Of a stretch of DNA of 13,253 nucleotides, positions 1 through 6,104 are shown in pieces. This stretch comes from JAFASC01 sp034669525 (GTDB lineage: Bacteria; Pseudomonadota; Alphaproteobacteria; Rhizobiales; Beijerinckiaceae). Position 1 is the first letter of the stretch. Every line of letters starts with the position of its first letter. The translations under genes and the position numbers were made by a program. The notes beneath the pieces were generated by a model that worked only from the letters and a program-made list of their open reading frames with translations, did not search any database and was not told where the DNA came from. The stretch is from the NCBI GenBank assembly GCA_034669525.1, contig JAXDNH010000229.1:1-13253 (forward strand), written 5' to 3'.

Positions 1-62
1 ATCAGACCATAGATCGAGCCGAGCGCGATTCCGTTGATGAGCTGCTGAAGGAAAACGTCCAT
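1..62 (-). CDS. LivH-like branched-chain amino acid ABC permease, N-terminus only (partial)
   Basis: Only the first 20 codons are present, starting at an ATG on the minus strand (bases 62-60) and leaving the window at base 1. The peptide begins MDVFLQQLINGIALGS, which is the typical opening of LivH-type inner-membrane permeases of the hydrophobic amino acid uptake (HAAT) ABC family: a short lead into the first membrane helix with the conserved 'INGIALGS.YGL' pattern. No good Shine-Dalgarno sequence is visible before this ATG, so the start rests on similarity. The gene is divergent from the flavin reductase and the binding-protein gene at 884, which could supply its periplasmic partner. Function is inferred from 20 residues; the rest of the gene would settle it. 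Confidence 0.72.
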   Translation of the reverse strand, partial: MDVFLQQLINGIALGSIYGL

Positions 63-254
63 GCAGGGCGCTGGATTCGAGCCTCGGCGAAGCAAATCGC
101 CCCAAATTGACGCGCGAAGGCTAGCAAGCGCCATGCCCTCCCGCAATTCGCCGCGGGGTCCATCGAGGGGCTTCTTTAACCGGTTTCGATCAAGATGGAT
201 GCGGGGCTTTCGCCGCTGACCTATATGGATCGGGAGAAGCCCACGGGGGAGCGG
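63..254. promoter_or_regulatory. Divergent intergenic region, livH / flavin reductase
   Basis: This stretch separates two divergent genes and should hold both promoters. A TTGACG hexamer at 107-112 is a fair -35 for the plus strand, but nothing resembling TATAAT lies 16-18 bases after it. A CTATAT hexamer at 221-226 could be a -10 for a transcript starting near 233, but has no good -35. If that promoter is real, the flavin reductase must start at ATG 255 and not at ATG 195. No strong palindrome was seen. Confidence 0.3.
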
Positions 255-788
255 ATGGCTGCCGAGGGTGCGGTTGCGGCGAAGATGCCCCATGACGCTT
301 GGACGGTCTCCGACGAGACCCGCGCGGCCTTCCGCGATGCGATGAGCCGCGTTCTCGCGGCGGTGCATATCGTCACGACCGATGGGCCCAAAGGCAGGGC
401 GGGGATCACCGCGAGCGCCGTGGTGTCGGTGTCCGACGATCCGCCGACCATGCTCTTCTGCATTAACAAGAACGGGCGCTCGGCCGCGCGTTTCCTCGGG
501 AACGGTTGCTTTTGCGTGAACACGCTCGCCTCCTCGGATCAGTGGCTCGCCGACCACTTCGCCGGGCGATCGCGAATGCATCCCGCCGAGCGCTTCACCC
601 ATGGGACGTGGAGCACTCTCCGAACCGGTGCCCCGGCGCTTGGGAGCGCGCTCGCCGTCTTCGACTGCCGGGTGATCGAGGTGATCACCGCCTCGACCCA
701 TTCGATCCTGATCGGCGCCGTCGTGGAGGCCCGTTACGCGCCCGGCCAGAGCCTCGCCTATCTCGAACGGGCCTACCGGCACATCTGA
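255..788 (+). CDS. Flavin reductase-domain protein (HpaC/RutF-like)
   Basis: This 177-residue protein matches the FMN-binding split-barrel flavin reductase family, whose members use NAD(P)H to supply reduced flavin to two-component monooxygenases. Visible family features are the opening 'FRDAMSRVLAAVHIVTTDG', then 'GITASAVVSVSDDPPTMLFC', an 'FCVNTLA' strand, and 'THSILIGAVVEAR' near the end, which matches the family's 'HS.F.G.V' strand. The reading frame extends upstream to an ATG at 195, but ATG 255 is preferred: it follows GGGGGAG (245-251), while 195 has no ribosome site, and family similarity begins only after residue 20. The resulting length is close to the usual 160-180. No monooxygenase partner is in the window, so the substrate is unknown. 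It could be cotranscribed with the binding-protein gene 95 bases downstream. Confidence 0.85.
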   Translation: MAAEGAVAAKMPHDAWTVSDETRAAFRDAMSRVLAAVHIVTTDGPKGRAGITASAVVSVSDDPPTMLFCINKNGRSAARFLGNGCFCVNTLASSDQWLADHFAGRSRMHPAERFTHGTWSTLRTGAPALGSALAVFDCRVIEVITASTHSILIGAVVEARYAPGQSLAYLERAYRHI

Positions 789-883
789 GCGGACATCCCC
801 GACCGCGCGTGATAAAAGGCCGCAGGTGCTTCGGCGCGGCGCACGATCCGCCCCGCCGCCATAACGGATTCGGGAGGGGATTC

Positions 884-2092
884 ATGAATCGCAGAGACAT
901 GCTGAAACTGGGGCTTCTCGGCGCCGCAATGCCGGTCCGGGCGTTCGCCCAAGGGACGAAGCCGCTGAAGATCGGCGTGCTCAACGACATGTCGAGCGTC
1001 TATGCGGATTACCAGGGCATCGGCTCGGTCATCGGGGCGCAGATGGCGGTGGACGATTATTCGCAAAAGCTCGGCGTGCCGGTGGAAATCATCTCGGCCG
1101 ATCACCTGCAGAAGCCTGATGTGGGCGTCTCGATCGCGCGGCGCTGGTACGAGAACGAAGGCGTCGATGTCATCATGGACGTGCCGAACTCGGCCGTCGC
1201 GCTCGCTGTCGACGCGCTGACCACCGAAAGAAACAAGGTGCTGATCGGCTCCGGCGCCGGGTCCGATGTCATGACGGGTGCGCAATGCTCGCCGAATTTC
1301 GTGCATTGGACCTACGACACGTGGTCGCTCGGCCATTCGCTCGGCCGCGCCCTCGTCGCTGAGGGCGGCAAGACCTGGTACTTCATCACCGCCGATTACG
1401 CGTTCGGCAAAAGCCTTGAGAAGAGCGCGGTGGATGCGGTCGAGGCCGCAGGCGGGAAAGTGCTCGGGGCCGCCCGCCATCCGATCAACACCGCGGATTT
1501 CTCCTCTTATCTTCTACAGGCGCAAGCCTCAGGGGCGGACGTGGTCGGTATCGCCAATGCCGGTGACGACACCAACAACACGCTGAAACAGGCGGCCGAG
1601 TTTGGCCTCGGACAGAAGCAGCGCATGGCCGGCCTCATCCTCAACGTCACCAACATCCCGAGCCTCGGGCTCAAAGCGGTGCAGAACGTCAAGATTGTCA
1701 CTCCCTACTACTGGGACCGCAACGACGAGTCCCGTGCGTTCGCCAAGCGGTTCGGCGAGAAGCATCCGCGCCATAACATGCCGAACGACATGCAGGCCGG
1801 CATGTATTCGGCGACGATCCACCTCATGAAAGCGATGGCTCAGACGAAGAGCGCCGCCGACGGCAAGAAGCTGGTCGAAGCGATGAAGGCGATCCCGACC
1901 GACGATCCGATCTTCGGCAAGGGTTCGGTCCGCGTCGACGGGCGCAAGTTGCATCCGATGTACCTGCTGTCGACCAAGAAGCCGGAGGAGTCGAAGGGGC
2001 CGTGGGACGTGTTCACGGTCGCGCGTACGATCCCTGTGGAGGAGGCGTGGCGGCCGCTGTCGGAAGGCAATTGTCCCTTCGTGAAGACCTGA
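884..2092 (+). CDS. ABC transporter periplasmic substrate-binding protein (type I, LivK-like) with Tat-like leader
   Basis: The 402-residue product has the architecture of periplasmic type I binding proteins of the branched-chain amino acid/amide uptake family. Its N-terminus, MNRRDMLKLGLLGAAM, matches the twin-arginine pattern (R3-R4, then M-L-K) and ends in A-F-A before Q23, so export by Tat with cleavage after A22 is likely. The mature part opens with 'LKIGVLNDMSSVYADYQG' and continues with an alpha/beta region containing 'ADHLQKPDVGVSIARRW' and 'VDVIMDVPNSAVALAV', as in this family. ATG 884 is chosen because GGAGGGG (873-879) precedes it and the leader starts there; the frame is open further upstream but that part overlaps the flavin reductase. 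The ligand cannot be read from sequence. LivH across the divergent promoter region and the flavin reductase suggest uptake of an organic compound that is then oxidised. Confidence 0.92.
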   Translation: MNRRDMLKLGLLGAAMPVRAFAQGTKPLKIGVLNDMSSVYADYQGIGSVIGAQMAVDDYSQKLGVPVEIISADHLQKPDVGVSIARRWYENEGVDVIMDVPNSAVALAVDALTTERNKVLIGSGAGSDVMTGAQCSPNFVHWTYDTWSLGHSLGRALVAEGGKTWYFITADYAFGKSLEKSAVDAVEAAGGKVLGAARHPINTADFSSYLLQAQASGADVVGIANAGDDTNNTLKQAAEFGLGQKQRMAGLILNVTNIPSLGLKAVQNVKIVTPYYWDRNDESRAFAKRFGEKHPRHNMPNDMQAGMYSATIHLMKAMAQTKSAADGKKLVEAMKAIPTDDPIFGKGSVRVDGRKLHPMYLLSTKKPEESKGPWDVFTVARTIPVEEAWRPLSEGNCPFVKT

Positions 2093-2140
2093 GCGCTTCG
2101 CGCTAGTTCCACTTCCCGCGCACCAGCAACGGGCAGAATC

Positions 2141-2614
2141 ATGGATGACGCGACCTCCCCCGCGGATCGCGAACTTGTGCTCACGCGCATCATCGATGCG
2201 CCGCCGCACAAAGTATACCGCGCCTGGACCGAGCCGGAGCTTTTGAAACAATGGTTCGCACCGGCGCCCTTCACCACGCCGGTTGCCGAGCTGGAGGTCA
2301 AGCCGGGCGGCGCCAACCTGATCGTGATGCGCAGCGCCGACGGCACGGAATTCCCGAACCGCGGCGTCTATCTCGAAGTCGTGCCCAATGAGCGGCTGGT
2401 GTTCACGGATGCCTATACGGAGGCGTGGCAACCCTCGGGAAAGCCGTTCATGACGGTGCTCCTAACCTTTGAGGACGATGCCGGGCGCACACGCTACACC
2501 GCGCGGGTGCGCCACTGGACGGCGGAGGATCGCGAAACGCACGAGAATATGGGTTTCCATCAGGGATGGGGACAATGCGCCGATCAGCTGGCGGCACTGG
2601 TTACGAAACTTTGA
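2141..2614 (+). CDS. SRPBCC/AHSA1-family small-molecule-binding-fold protein
   Basis: This 157-residue protein has the START/SRPBCC fold pattern of the AHSA1 (activator of Hsp90 ATPase homologue 1) group: 'LVLTRIIDAPPHKVYRAWTEPELLKQWFAP' near the N-terminus, 'KPGG' at about 54-57, 'RGVYLEVVPNERLVFTD' in the middle and 'HWTAEDRETHENMGFHQGWG' before the C-terminal helix. These are cytoplasmic single-domain proteins with a hydrophobic cavity; most have no proven function. It is not the CoxG-type SRPBCC protein found with carbon monoxide dehydrogenase genes, since the 'DAP..vw..wt.p..l..Wf' signature is the AHSA1 one. It follows the binding-protein gene by 48 bases and may be cotranscribed; it converges on the ABC permease gene with only 9 bases between the stop codons. 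Confidence 0.88.
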   Translation: MDDATSPADRELVLTRIIDAPPHKVYRAWTEPELLKQWFAPAPFTTPVAELEVKPGGANLIVMRSADGTEFPNRGVYLEVVPNERLVFTDAYTEAWQPSGKPFMTVLLTFEDDAGRTRYTARVRHWTAEDRETHENMGFHQGWGQCADQLAALVTKL

Positions 2615-2623
2615 GGGCGCGGC

Positions 2624-3385
2624 TCAATTGCGCAGCCGGTACCCCGTCTTGAAAATCCAGGCGATAATCGTGAGACAGATGACCAGAAACACGCAGGTCA
2701 TGGCGAGGCTGACGCCGACGCCGACATCGGAGATACCGTAAAAGCTCCAGCGAAAGCCGCTGATGAGATAGACGACCGGATTGACCAACGCGACCTTCTG
2801 CCAGAACGGCGGCAGCAGGTTGATCGAATAGAAGCTGCCGCCGAGGAAAGTCAGCGGCGTGATGACAAGCAGCGGAATCACCTGCAGCTTCTCGAAACCG
2901 TCGGCCCAGATGCCGATGATGAAGCCGAACAGACAGAACGTGATCGCCGTCAGAACTAGAAATCCGATCATCCAAAGGGGATGATCGATGCGTAGCGGCA
3001 CGAAGAAGAACGCAGTGGCAAGGATGATCAAACCGACGATGATCGATTTCGTCGCCGCCGCGCCGACATAGCCGGTGACGATCTCAAGATAGGAGATCGG
3101 CGCTGACAGAATCTCATAAATCGTGCCGACGAACCGCGGGAAGTAGATGCCGAAGGAGGCATTGGTCACGCTCTGCTGCAGAAGCGTCAGCATGATCAGT
3201 CCGGGCACGATAAAGGCGCCGTAGGAGATACCCTCGATGTCTGTGATGCGCGAGCCGATCGCGGCGCCGAACACGACGAAATAAAGCGAGGTCGAGATCA
3301 CCGGCGAGACGATACTCTGCAACAATGTGCGCCGCGTGCGGCTCATCTCGAACATGTAAATTGCGCGGATGGCTTGCAGGTTCAT
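2624..3385 (-). CDS. ABC-2 type transporter permease (YadH-like)
   Basis: The 253-residue product has six hydrophobic segments (roughly residues 24-44, 56-75, 104-129, 137-160, 167-187 and 228-246) and the ABC-2 permease hallmark in the second half: 'PLTFLGGSFYSINLLPPFW' followed by 'NPVVYLISGFRWSFYG'. This arrangement fits the inner-membrane half of exporters in the YadG/YadH and DRA/NodI-NodJ groups. It starts 4 bases after the stop codon of the ATPase gene, so the two are almost certainly one transport unit. The substrate is unknown; related pairs export drugs, polysaccharide or lipid-linked molecules. Its length (about 250) is normal for the family. Confidence 0.93.
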   Translation of the reverse strand: MNLQAIRAIYMFEMSRTRRTLLQSIVSPVISTSLYFVVFGAAIGSRITDIEGISYGAFIVPGLIMLTLLQQSVTNASFGIYFPRFVGTIYEILSAPISYLEIVTGYVGAAATKSIIVGLIILATAFFFVPLRIDHPLWMIGFLVLTAITFCLFGFIIGIWADGFEKLQVIPLLVITPLTFLGGSFYSINLLPPFWQKVALVNPVVYLISGFRWSFYGISDVGVGVSLAMTCVFLVICLTIIAWIFKTGYRLRN

Positions 3386-3389
3386 GGAC

Positions 3390-4325
3390 TCACCGGCTCG
3401 TCAGATCGACGAAAATGTCTTCGAGCGAGCTCTGCGTGGTGCGCAGGTCCTTGAAGCCGATGCCGGCGCGCTTCAGCTCCTCGAGCAGCGTGGTAATTCC
3501 GGTGCGCTCCGCCTTTGTGTCGTAGGTGTAGACGAGATCGCGGCCATCACTTGCCAGCGCGATGTCGTAGCCCGCGACCGCCGGCGGCACCGCATCGAGC
3601 GGGGCATTCAATTCAAGCGTCAGCTGCTTCTTGCCGAGCTTGCGCATGAGCGTCGCCTTGTCCTCGACGAGAATAAGCTCGCCCTTGCTCATCATGCCGA
3701 TGCGGTCAGCCATCTCTTCGGCTTCTTCGATGTAATGCGTCGTCAGGATGATCGTCACCCCGGACTCGCGCAGTTCGCGCACGAGCTGCCACATGTCCTT
3801 GCGCAGGCTGACATCCACCCCGGCGCTAGGCTCGTCAAGGAAGAGGATTTGCGGCTCGTGCGAGAGCGCCTTGGCGATCATGACGCGGCGTTTCATGCCG
3901 CCCGAGAGCGTCATGATCTTGTTGTCCTTCTTGTCGAACAGCGACAGGTCTTTCAGCACGCGCTCGATATGGGCGGGGTTCGGCGGCTTCCCGAAGAGGC
4001 CGCGGCTGAACGAAACGGTCTTCCAAACGGATTCGAACGCGTCCGTCGTCAATTCCTGCGGCACAAGGCCGATCCTCGATCGCGCGGCGCGATACTCGTC
4101 CCGGATGTCGTGGCCGTCGACGGTCACGGAGCCGATTGTCGGATTGACGATGCCGCAGATGATGCTGATGAGCGTGGTCTTGCCGGCGCCGTTCGGTCCG
4201 AGCAAGGCGAAAATCTCGCCGCGCCGAATGGTGAGGTCGATGTTCTTCAGCGCCTGAAAGCCCGTCGCGTAAGTTTTCGACAAACCGGCGACGCTGATCA
4301 CGGCGGGCGATACAGGTGCGTGCAA
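3390..4325 (-). CDS. ABC-2 type transporter ATP-binding protein (YadG-like)
   Basis: The 311-residue protein is a complete nucleotide-binding domain with an extra C-terminal portion of about 85 residues. Visible motifs: Walker A GPNGAGKT (43-50), Q-loop Q90, signature LSGGMKRR (140-147), Walker B ILFLDEP (160-166) and the switch histidine H197 in 'TTHYIEEAEEMADRI'. It powers the adjacent ABC-2 permease. The frame begins at TTG 4325, directly after an in-frame TGA, with GGAG nine bases ahead; the next option, GTG at 4301, has no ribosome site. TTG is therefore the better start, and only a few N-terminal residues are at stake. The last segment ('LLEELKRAGIGFKDLRTTQSSLEDIFVDLT') is the usual accessory region of drug/polysaccharide exporter ATPases. 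Confidence 0.94.
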   Translation of the reverse strand: MHAPVSPAVISVAGLSKTYATGFQALKNIDLTIRRGEIFALLGPNGAGKTTLISIICGIVNPTIGSVTVDGHDIRDEYRAARSRIGLVPQELTTDAFESVWKTVSFSRGLFGKPPNPAHIERVLKDLSLFDKKDNKIMTLSGGMKRRVMIAKALSHEPQILFLDEPSAGVDVSLRKDMWQLVRELRESGVTIILTTHYIEEAEEMADRIGMMSKGELILVEDKATLMRKLGKKQLTLELNAPLDAVPPAVAGYDIALASDGRDLVYTYDTKAERTGITTLLEELKRAGIGFKDLRTTQSSLEDIFVDLTSR

Positions 4326-4340
4326 GAATCAAGACTCCAT

Positions 4341-4431
4341 GTCCCCGGAGCTGCGGGTATCCGGGTCCAGTCCGCGGGCGCGATGCTTACCCGAAGAGGC
4401 TGGGTCCCGGAAGCCCTTCGGGCTTCCGGGA
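4341..4431. repeat. GC-rich inverted-repeat block between pcaC and the ABC exporter
   Basis: The strongest element is a perfect 12-bp inverted repeat: TCCCGGAAGCCC (4405-4416) and its complement GGGCTTCCGGGA (4420-4431) around a TTC triloop. A second, smaller pair is CCCGGA (4344-4349) with TCCGGG (4360-4365). There is no T-run on either side of the large hairpin in the minus direction, so it is not a classical intrinsic terminator. The 'gggtccCGGA' style of sequence resembles the dispersed intergenic palindromes common in Rhizobiales genomes, but only one copy is visible here. It may stabilise the 3' end of the pcaDC message or limit read-through into the exporter genes, all on the minus strand. 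The remaining bases to 4454 show no gene. Confidence 0.5.
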
Positions 4432-4454
4432 ATGTGGCCGCGTGAGCGGAAGCG

Positions 4455-4847
4455 CTACTTCTTGGCGGCCTCAATCTCCTTCAGCACGTCGCCAGCTTCT
4501 TTGAAGGCGTGGTTCGCCTTCGGCACCCCCGAATAAATCGCGCTCTGGATGATCACTTCTTTGATTTCGTCTTGCATCAGGCCGTTATTGATTGCCGCGC
4601 GCACATGCAGGCGGAACTCATCCCAGGCGCCGAGCGCGATTGTCGTGGAGAGCACGCCAACCGAACGCATGCGGCGGTCGAGTCCGGGTCGCGTCCAAAT
4701 GTCACCCCAGGCGGTGCGCGTGATGAATTCCTGGAATTCCTGGTTGAACGGCGTGATGTTGGCGAGCGATTTGTCGACCCACGCGTCGCCGAGAACGGCA
4801 CGACGAACTTTCATGCCGTTGTCGTAGCGGGTCTTCTCGTCCGCCAC
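4455..4847 (-). CDS. pcaC: 4-carboxymuconolactone decarboxylase
   Basis: The 130-residue product matches PcaC of the protocatechuate branch of the beta-ketoadipate pathway, which decarboxylates 4-carboxymuconolactone to 3-oxoadipate enol-lactone in the cytoplasm. The N-terminus 'ADEKTRYDNGMKVRRAVLGD' is near-diagnostic, followed by 'NITPFNQEFQEFITRTAWGDIW' and the carboxymuconolactone decarboxylase core 'AWDEFRLHVRAAINNG' with H81, then 'EIKEVIIQSAIYSGVPKANHAF'. The start is GTG at 4847, chosen because family similarity begins exactly there, a GGCGGG stretch lies just upstream, and it overlaps the pcaD stop as TAGTG, implying translational coupling. An internal ATG (M12) would cut off conserved residues. 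Length is normal (about 125-135). Confidence 0.93.
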   Translation of the reverse strand: MADEKTRYDNGMKVRRAVLGDAWVDKSLANITPFNQEFQEFITRTAWGDIWTRPGLDRRMRSVGVLSTTIALGAWDEFRLHVRAAINNGLMQDEIKEVIIQSAIYSGVPKANHAFKEAGDVLKEIEAAKK

Positions 4848-5941
4848 TACCGCCCGCCTTTGCGGGATGCGCCTTTGCGGCTCGTACTCTTGCGCGCTGT
4901 TTTCTTTGCGGCACTTTTCTTCACGCCTGCTTTCTTCGCCGCCGTTTTCGTTGCGCCGGACTTTTTCCCAGACGCTTTCTTTGCCGCACTCTTCTTCGTG
5001 CCGGCCTTGTTCGCGGCCGCTTTCTTCGCTGGTCCCTTCTTTGTCGCCGCTCGCTTCGCTGCCGGGCGCTTCCGCGTCGCGGCCTTGCTCGCCACGGGCT
5101 TGCGCGGTGGCTTGCGTCCCGCGGCATGGCGCGGCGGCACGCGGCGGGCCGGCGCGACTTCCCGCGCCGTCAAGAAATCGATAATCGCCTGATTGAAGGC
5201 GTCCGCCTGCTCGATATTCGAGAGATGCGCGGCCTCGAGCGTAACGATCCGAGCGCCGCGAATCGCATCGGCGATATGTCTGCCCATTTCCGGCGGCGTC
5301 GCCGGATCGCGCGAACCGACGACCACCAGCACGGGATTTGTGACCGACCTGATCGATTCCCGCTGATCCATGTCGCGGATCGCGCTGCATGATCCCGCGT
5401 AACCGTGCGCCGGCGTCGTGTGCAGCATGCGCACGATCTTCTCGACCGTGTCAGGCTCACGCGCGCGGAATTCCGGGGTGAACCAGCGCTCGATGACGCC
5501 CGGCGTCAGTTCCTCCATGCCCTTCTCGAGCGCGGTGCGGATGCGCTGATTCCACAAATCCGGCGGCGGCATGTGCGAGCCGGTATTGGCGAGGACGGCG
5601 CGGCCGATCCGCTCGGGGGCATGCGTCAACAGCCACTGGCCGATCATGCCGCCCTTGGAGAGCCCGATCCAATGAACTTGATCGAGTTCGAGCGCGTCCA
5701 TGATGGCGAGCGCGTCGCGCCCAAGCTCGTCGATCGAGTACGGCCCGTCCGGCGCGCCGCTTTTGCCGTGGCCGCGCGAATCGTAGCGGATGACGCGGAA
5801 ATGCTTCGTCAGTTCGGGAATCTGCCAGTCCCACATGTGCAGGTTCGTGCCGAGCGAATTCGATAGCATCAGCGGCGGCGCGTTCTCCGGCCCGTCCAGC
5901 GTGACGTTGAACTTGACCCCGTCCCGTTCAAATTGCGGCAT
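4847..5941 (-). CDS. pcaD: 3-oxoadipate enol-lactonase with a Lys/Ala-rich C-terminal tail
   Basis: Residues 1 to about 260 form a complete alpha/beta hydrolase of the PcaD type, which hydrolyses 3-oxoadipate enol-lactone to 3-oxoadipate. Visible elements: 'LMLSNSLGTNLHMWDWQ' oxyanion-hole region, 'RYDSRGHGKS', the nucleophile elbow GLSKGG with S95, D212 in 'VVGSRDPATP' and H239 in 'EAAHLSNIEQA'. PcaD proteins are usually about 260 residues; this one has 364. The extra part (about 262-364) holds roughly 26 Lys and 12 Arg with almost no acidic residues, and from residue 301 it runs in five-residue units of the KKxxA type, like histone H1-like bacterial tails. ATG 5941 follows GGGAGGGGG at a suitable distance. 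The gene is first in a pcaD-pcaC pair and divergent from the molybdenum operon. Confidence 0.93.
   Translation of the reverse strand: MPQFERDGVKFNVTLDGPENAPPLMLSNSLGTNLHMWDWQIPELTKHFRVIRYDSRGHGKSGAPDGPYSIDELGRDALAIMDALELDQVHWIGLSKGGMIGQWLLTHAPERIGRAVLANTGSHMPPPDLWNQRIRTALEKGMEELTPGVIERWFTPEFRAREPDTVEKIVRMLHTTPAHGYAGSCSAIRDMDQRESIRSVTNPVLVVVGSRDPATPPEMGRHIADAIRGARIVTLEAAHLSNIEQADAFNQAIIDFLTAREVAPARRVPPRHAAGRKPPRKPVASKAATRKRPAAKRAATKKGPAKKAAANKAGTKKSAAKKASGKKSGATKTAAKKAGVKKSAAKKTARKSTSRKGASRKGGR
4850..5041 (-). repeat. Degenerate 15-bp tandem repeat coding the PcaD pentapeptide tail
   Basis: This is the coding DNA for PcaD residues 301-364. Lysine pairs fall at residues 301, 306, 316, 321, 326, 336, 341 and 346, an exact period of five, with single lysines at 312 and 332 filling the two missing slots. 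The units read KKGPA, KKAAA, NKAGT, KKSAA and so on, giving a degenerate 15-base repeat. After residue 350 the units change to a K-x-x-x-R pattern. Such arrays expand and contract by replication slippage, so length variation between strains is expected. Confidence 0.8.
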
Positions 5942-6041
5942 CTTGTACGCCCCCTCCCGTATCCGCCTTTAGCTGATGCGCTCGACAACGCGCGACGCAC
6001 ACTAGCGTTCTCCCGCGCGCTCGCAACAGATAGGCACGGCC

Positions 6042-6070
6042 CTGACGCCGCGGCGCCTCTCACCTATATG
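6042..6070 (+). promoter_or_regulatory. Candidate sigma70-type promoter of the molybdenum-hydroxylase maturation operon
   Basis: CTGACG (6042-6047) and TATATG (6065-6070) resemble -35 (TTGACA) and -10 (TATAAT) boxes and are spaced by exactly 17 bases. A transcript would start near 6077, giving a leader of about 28 bases with a purine-rich AGGAAAGAGGA ribosome site (6093-6103) directly before ATG 6105. The surrounding 163-base divergent region to pcaD holds no open gene. Assigned by eye; no operator is recognisable. Confidence 0.5.
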
Positions 6071-6104
6071 AGGCGGCGGAGCAGGCCGCCCACAGGAAAG
6101 AGGA

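Noticed and set aside
195..254. ATG 195 as start of the flavin reductase
   Set aside because: No ribosome site precedes it, family similarity starts later, and a possible -10 box lies inside this segment. It cannot be excluded completely.
2092..2104. AGCGC-TTC-GCGCT hairpin right after the first binding-protein gene as a terminator
   Set aside because: The stem has only five base pairs and no T-run follows; it is too weak to call.
4332..4343. ATG GAG TCT TGA on the minus strand just before the exporter ATPase as a leader peptide
   Set aside because: Three codons with an adjoining stop are easily produced by chance; no other attenuation feature is present.
3369..4445. A 358-codon open frame on the plus strand opposite the ABC ATPase gene
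   Set aside because: It is rich in Arg, Asp, Ala and His as expected from antisense of a GC-rich gene, has no recognisable domain, and lies over a gene with all ABC motifs.
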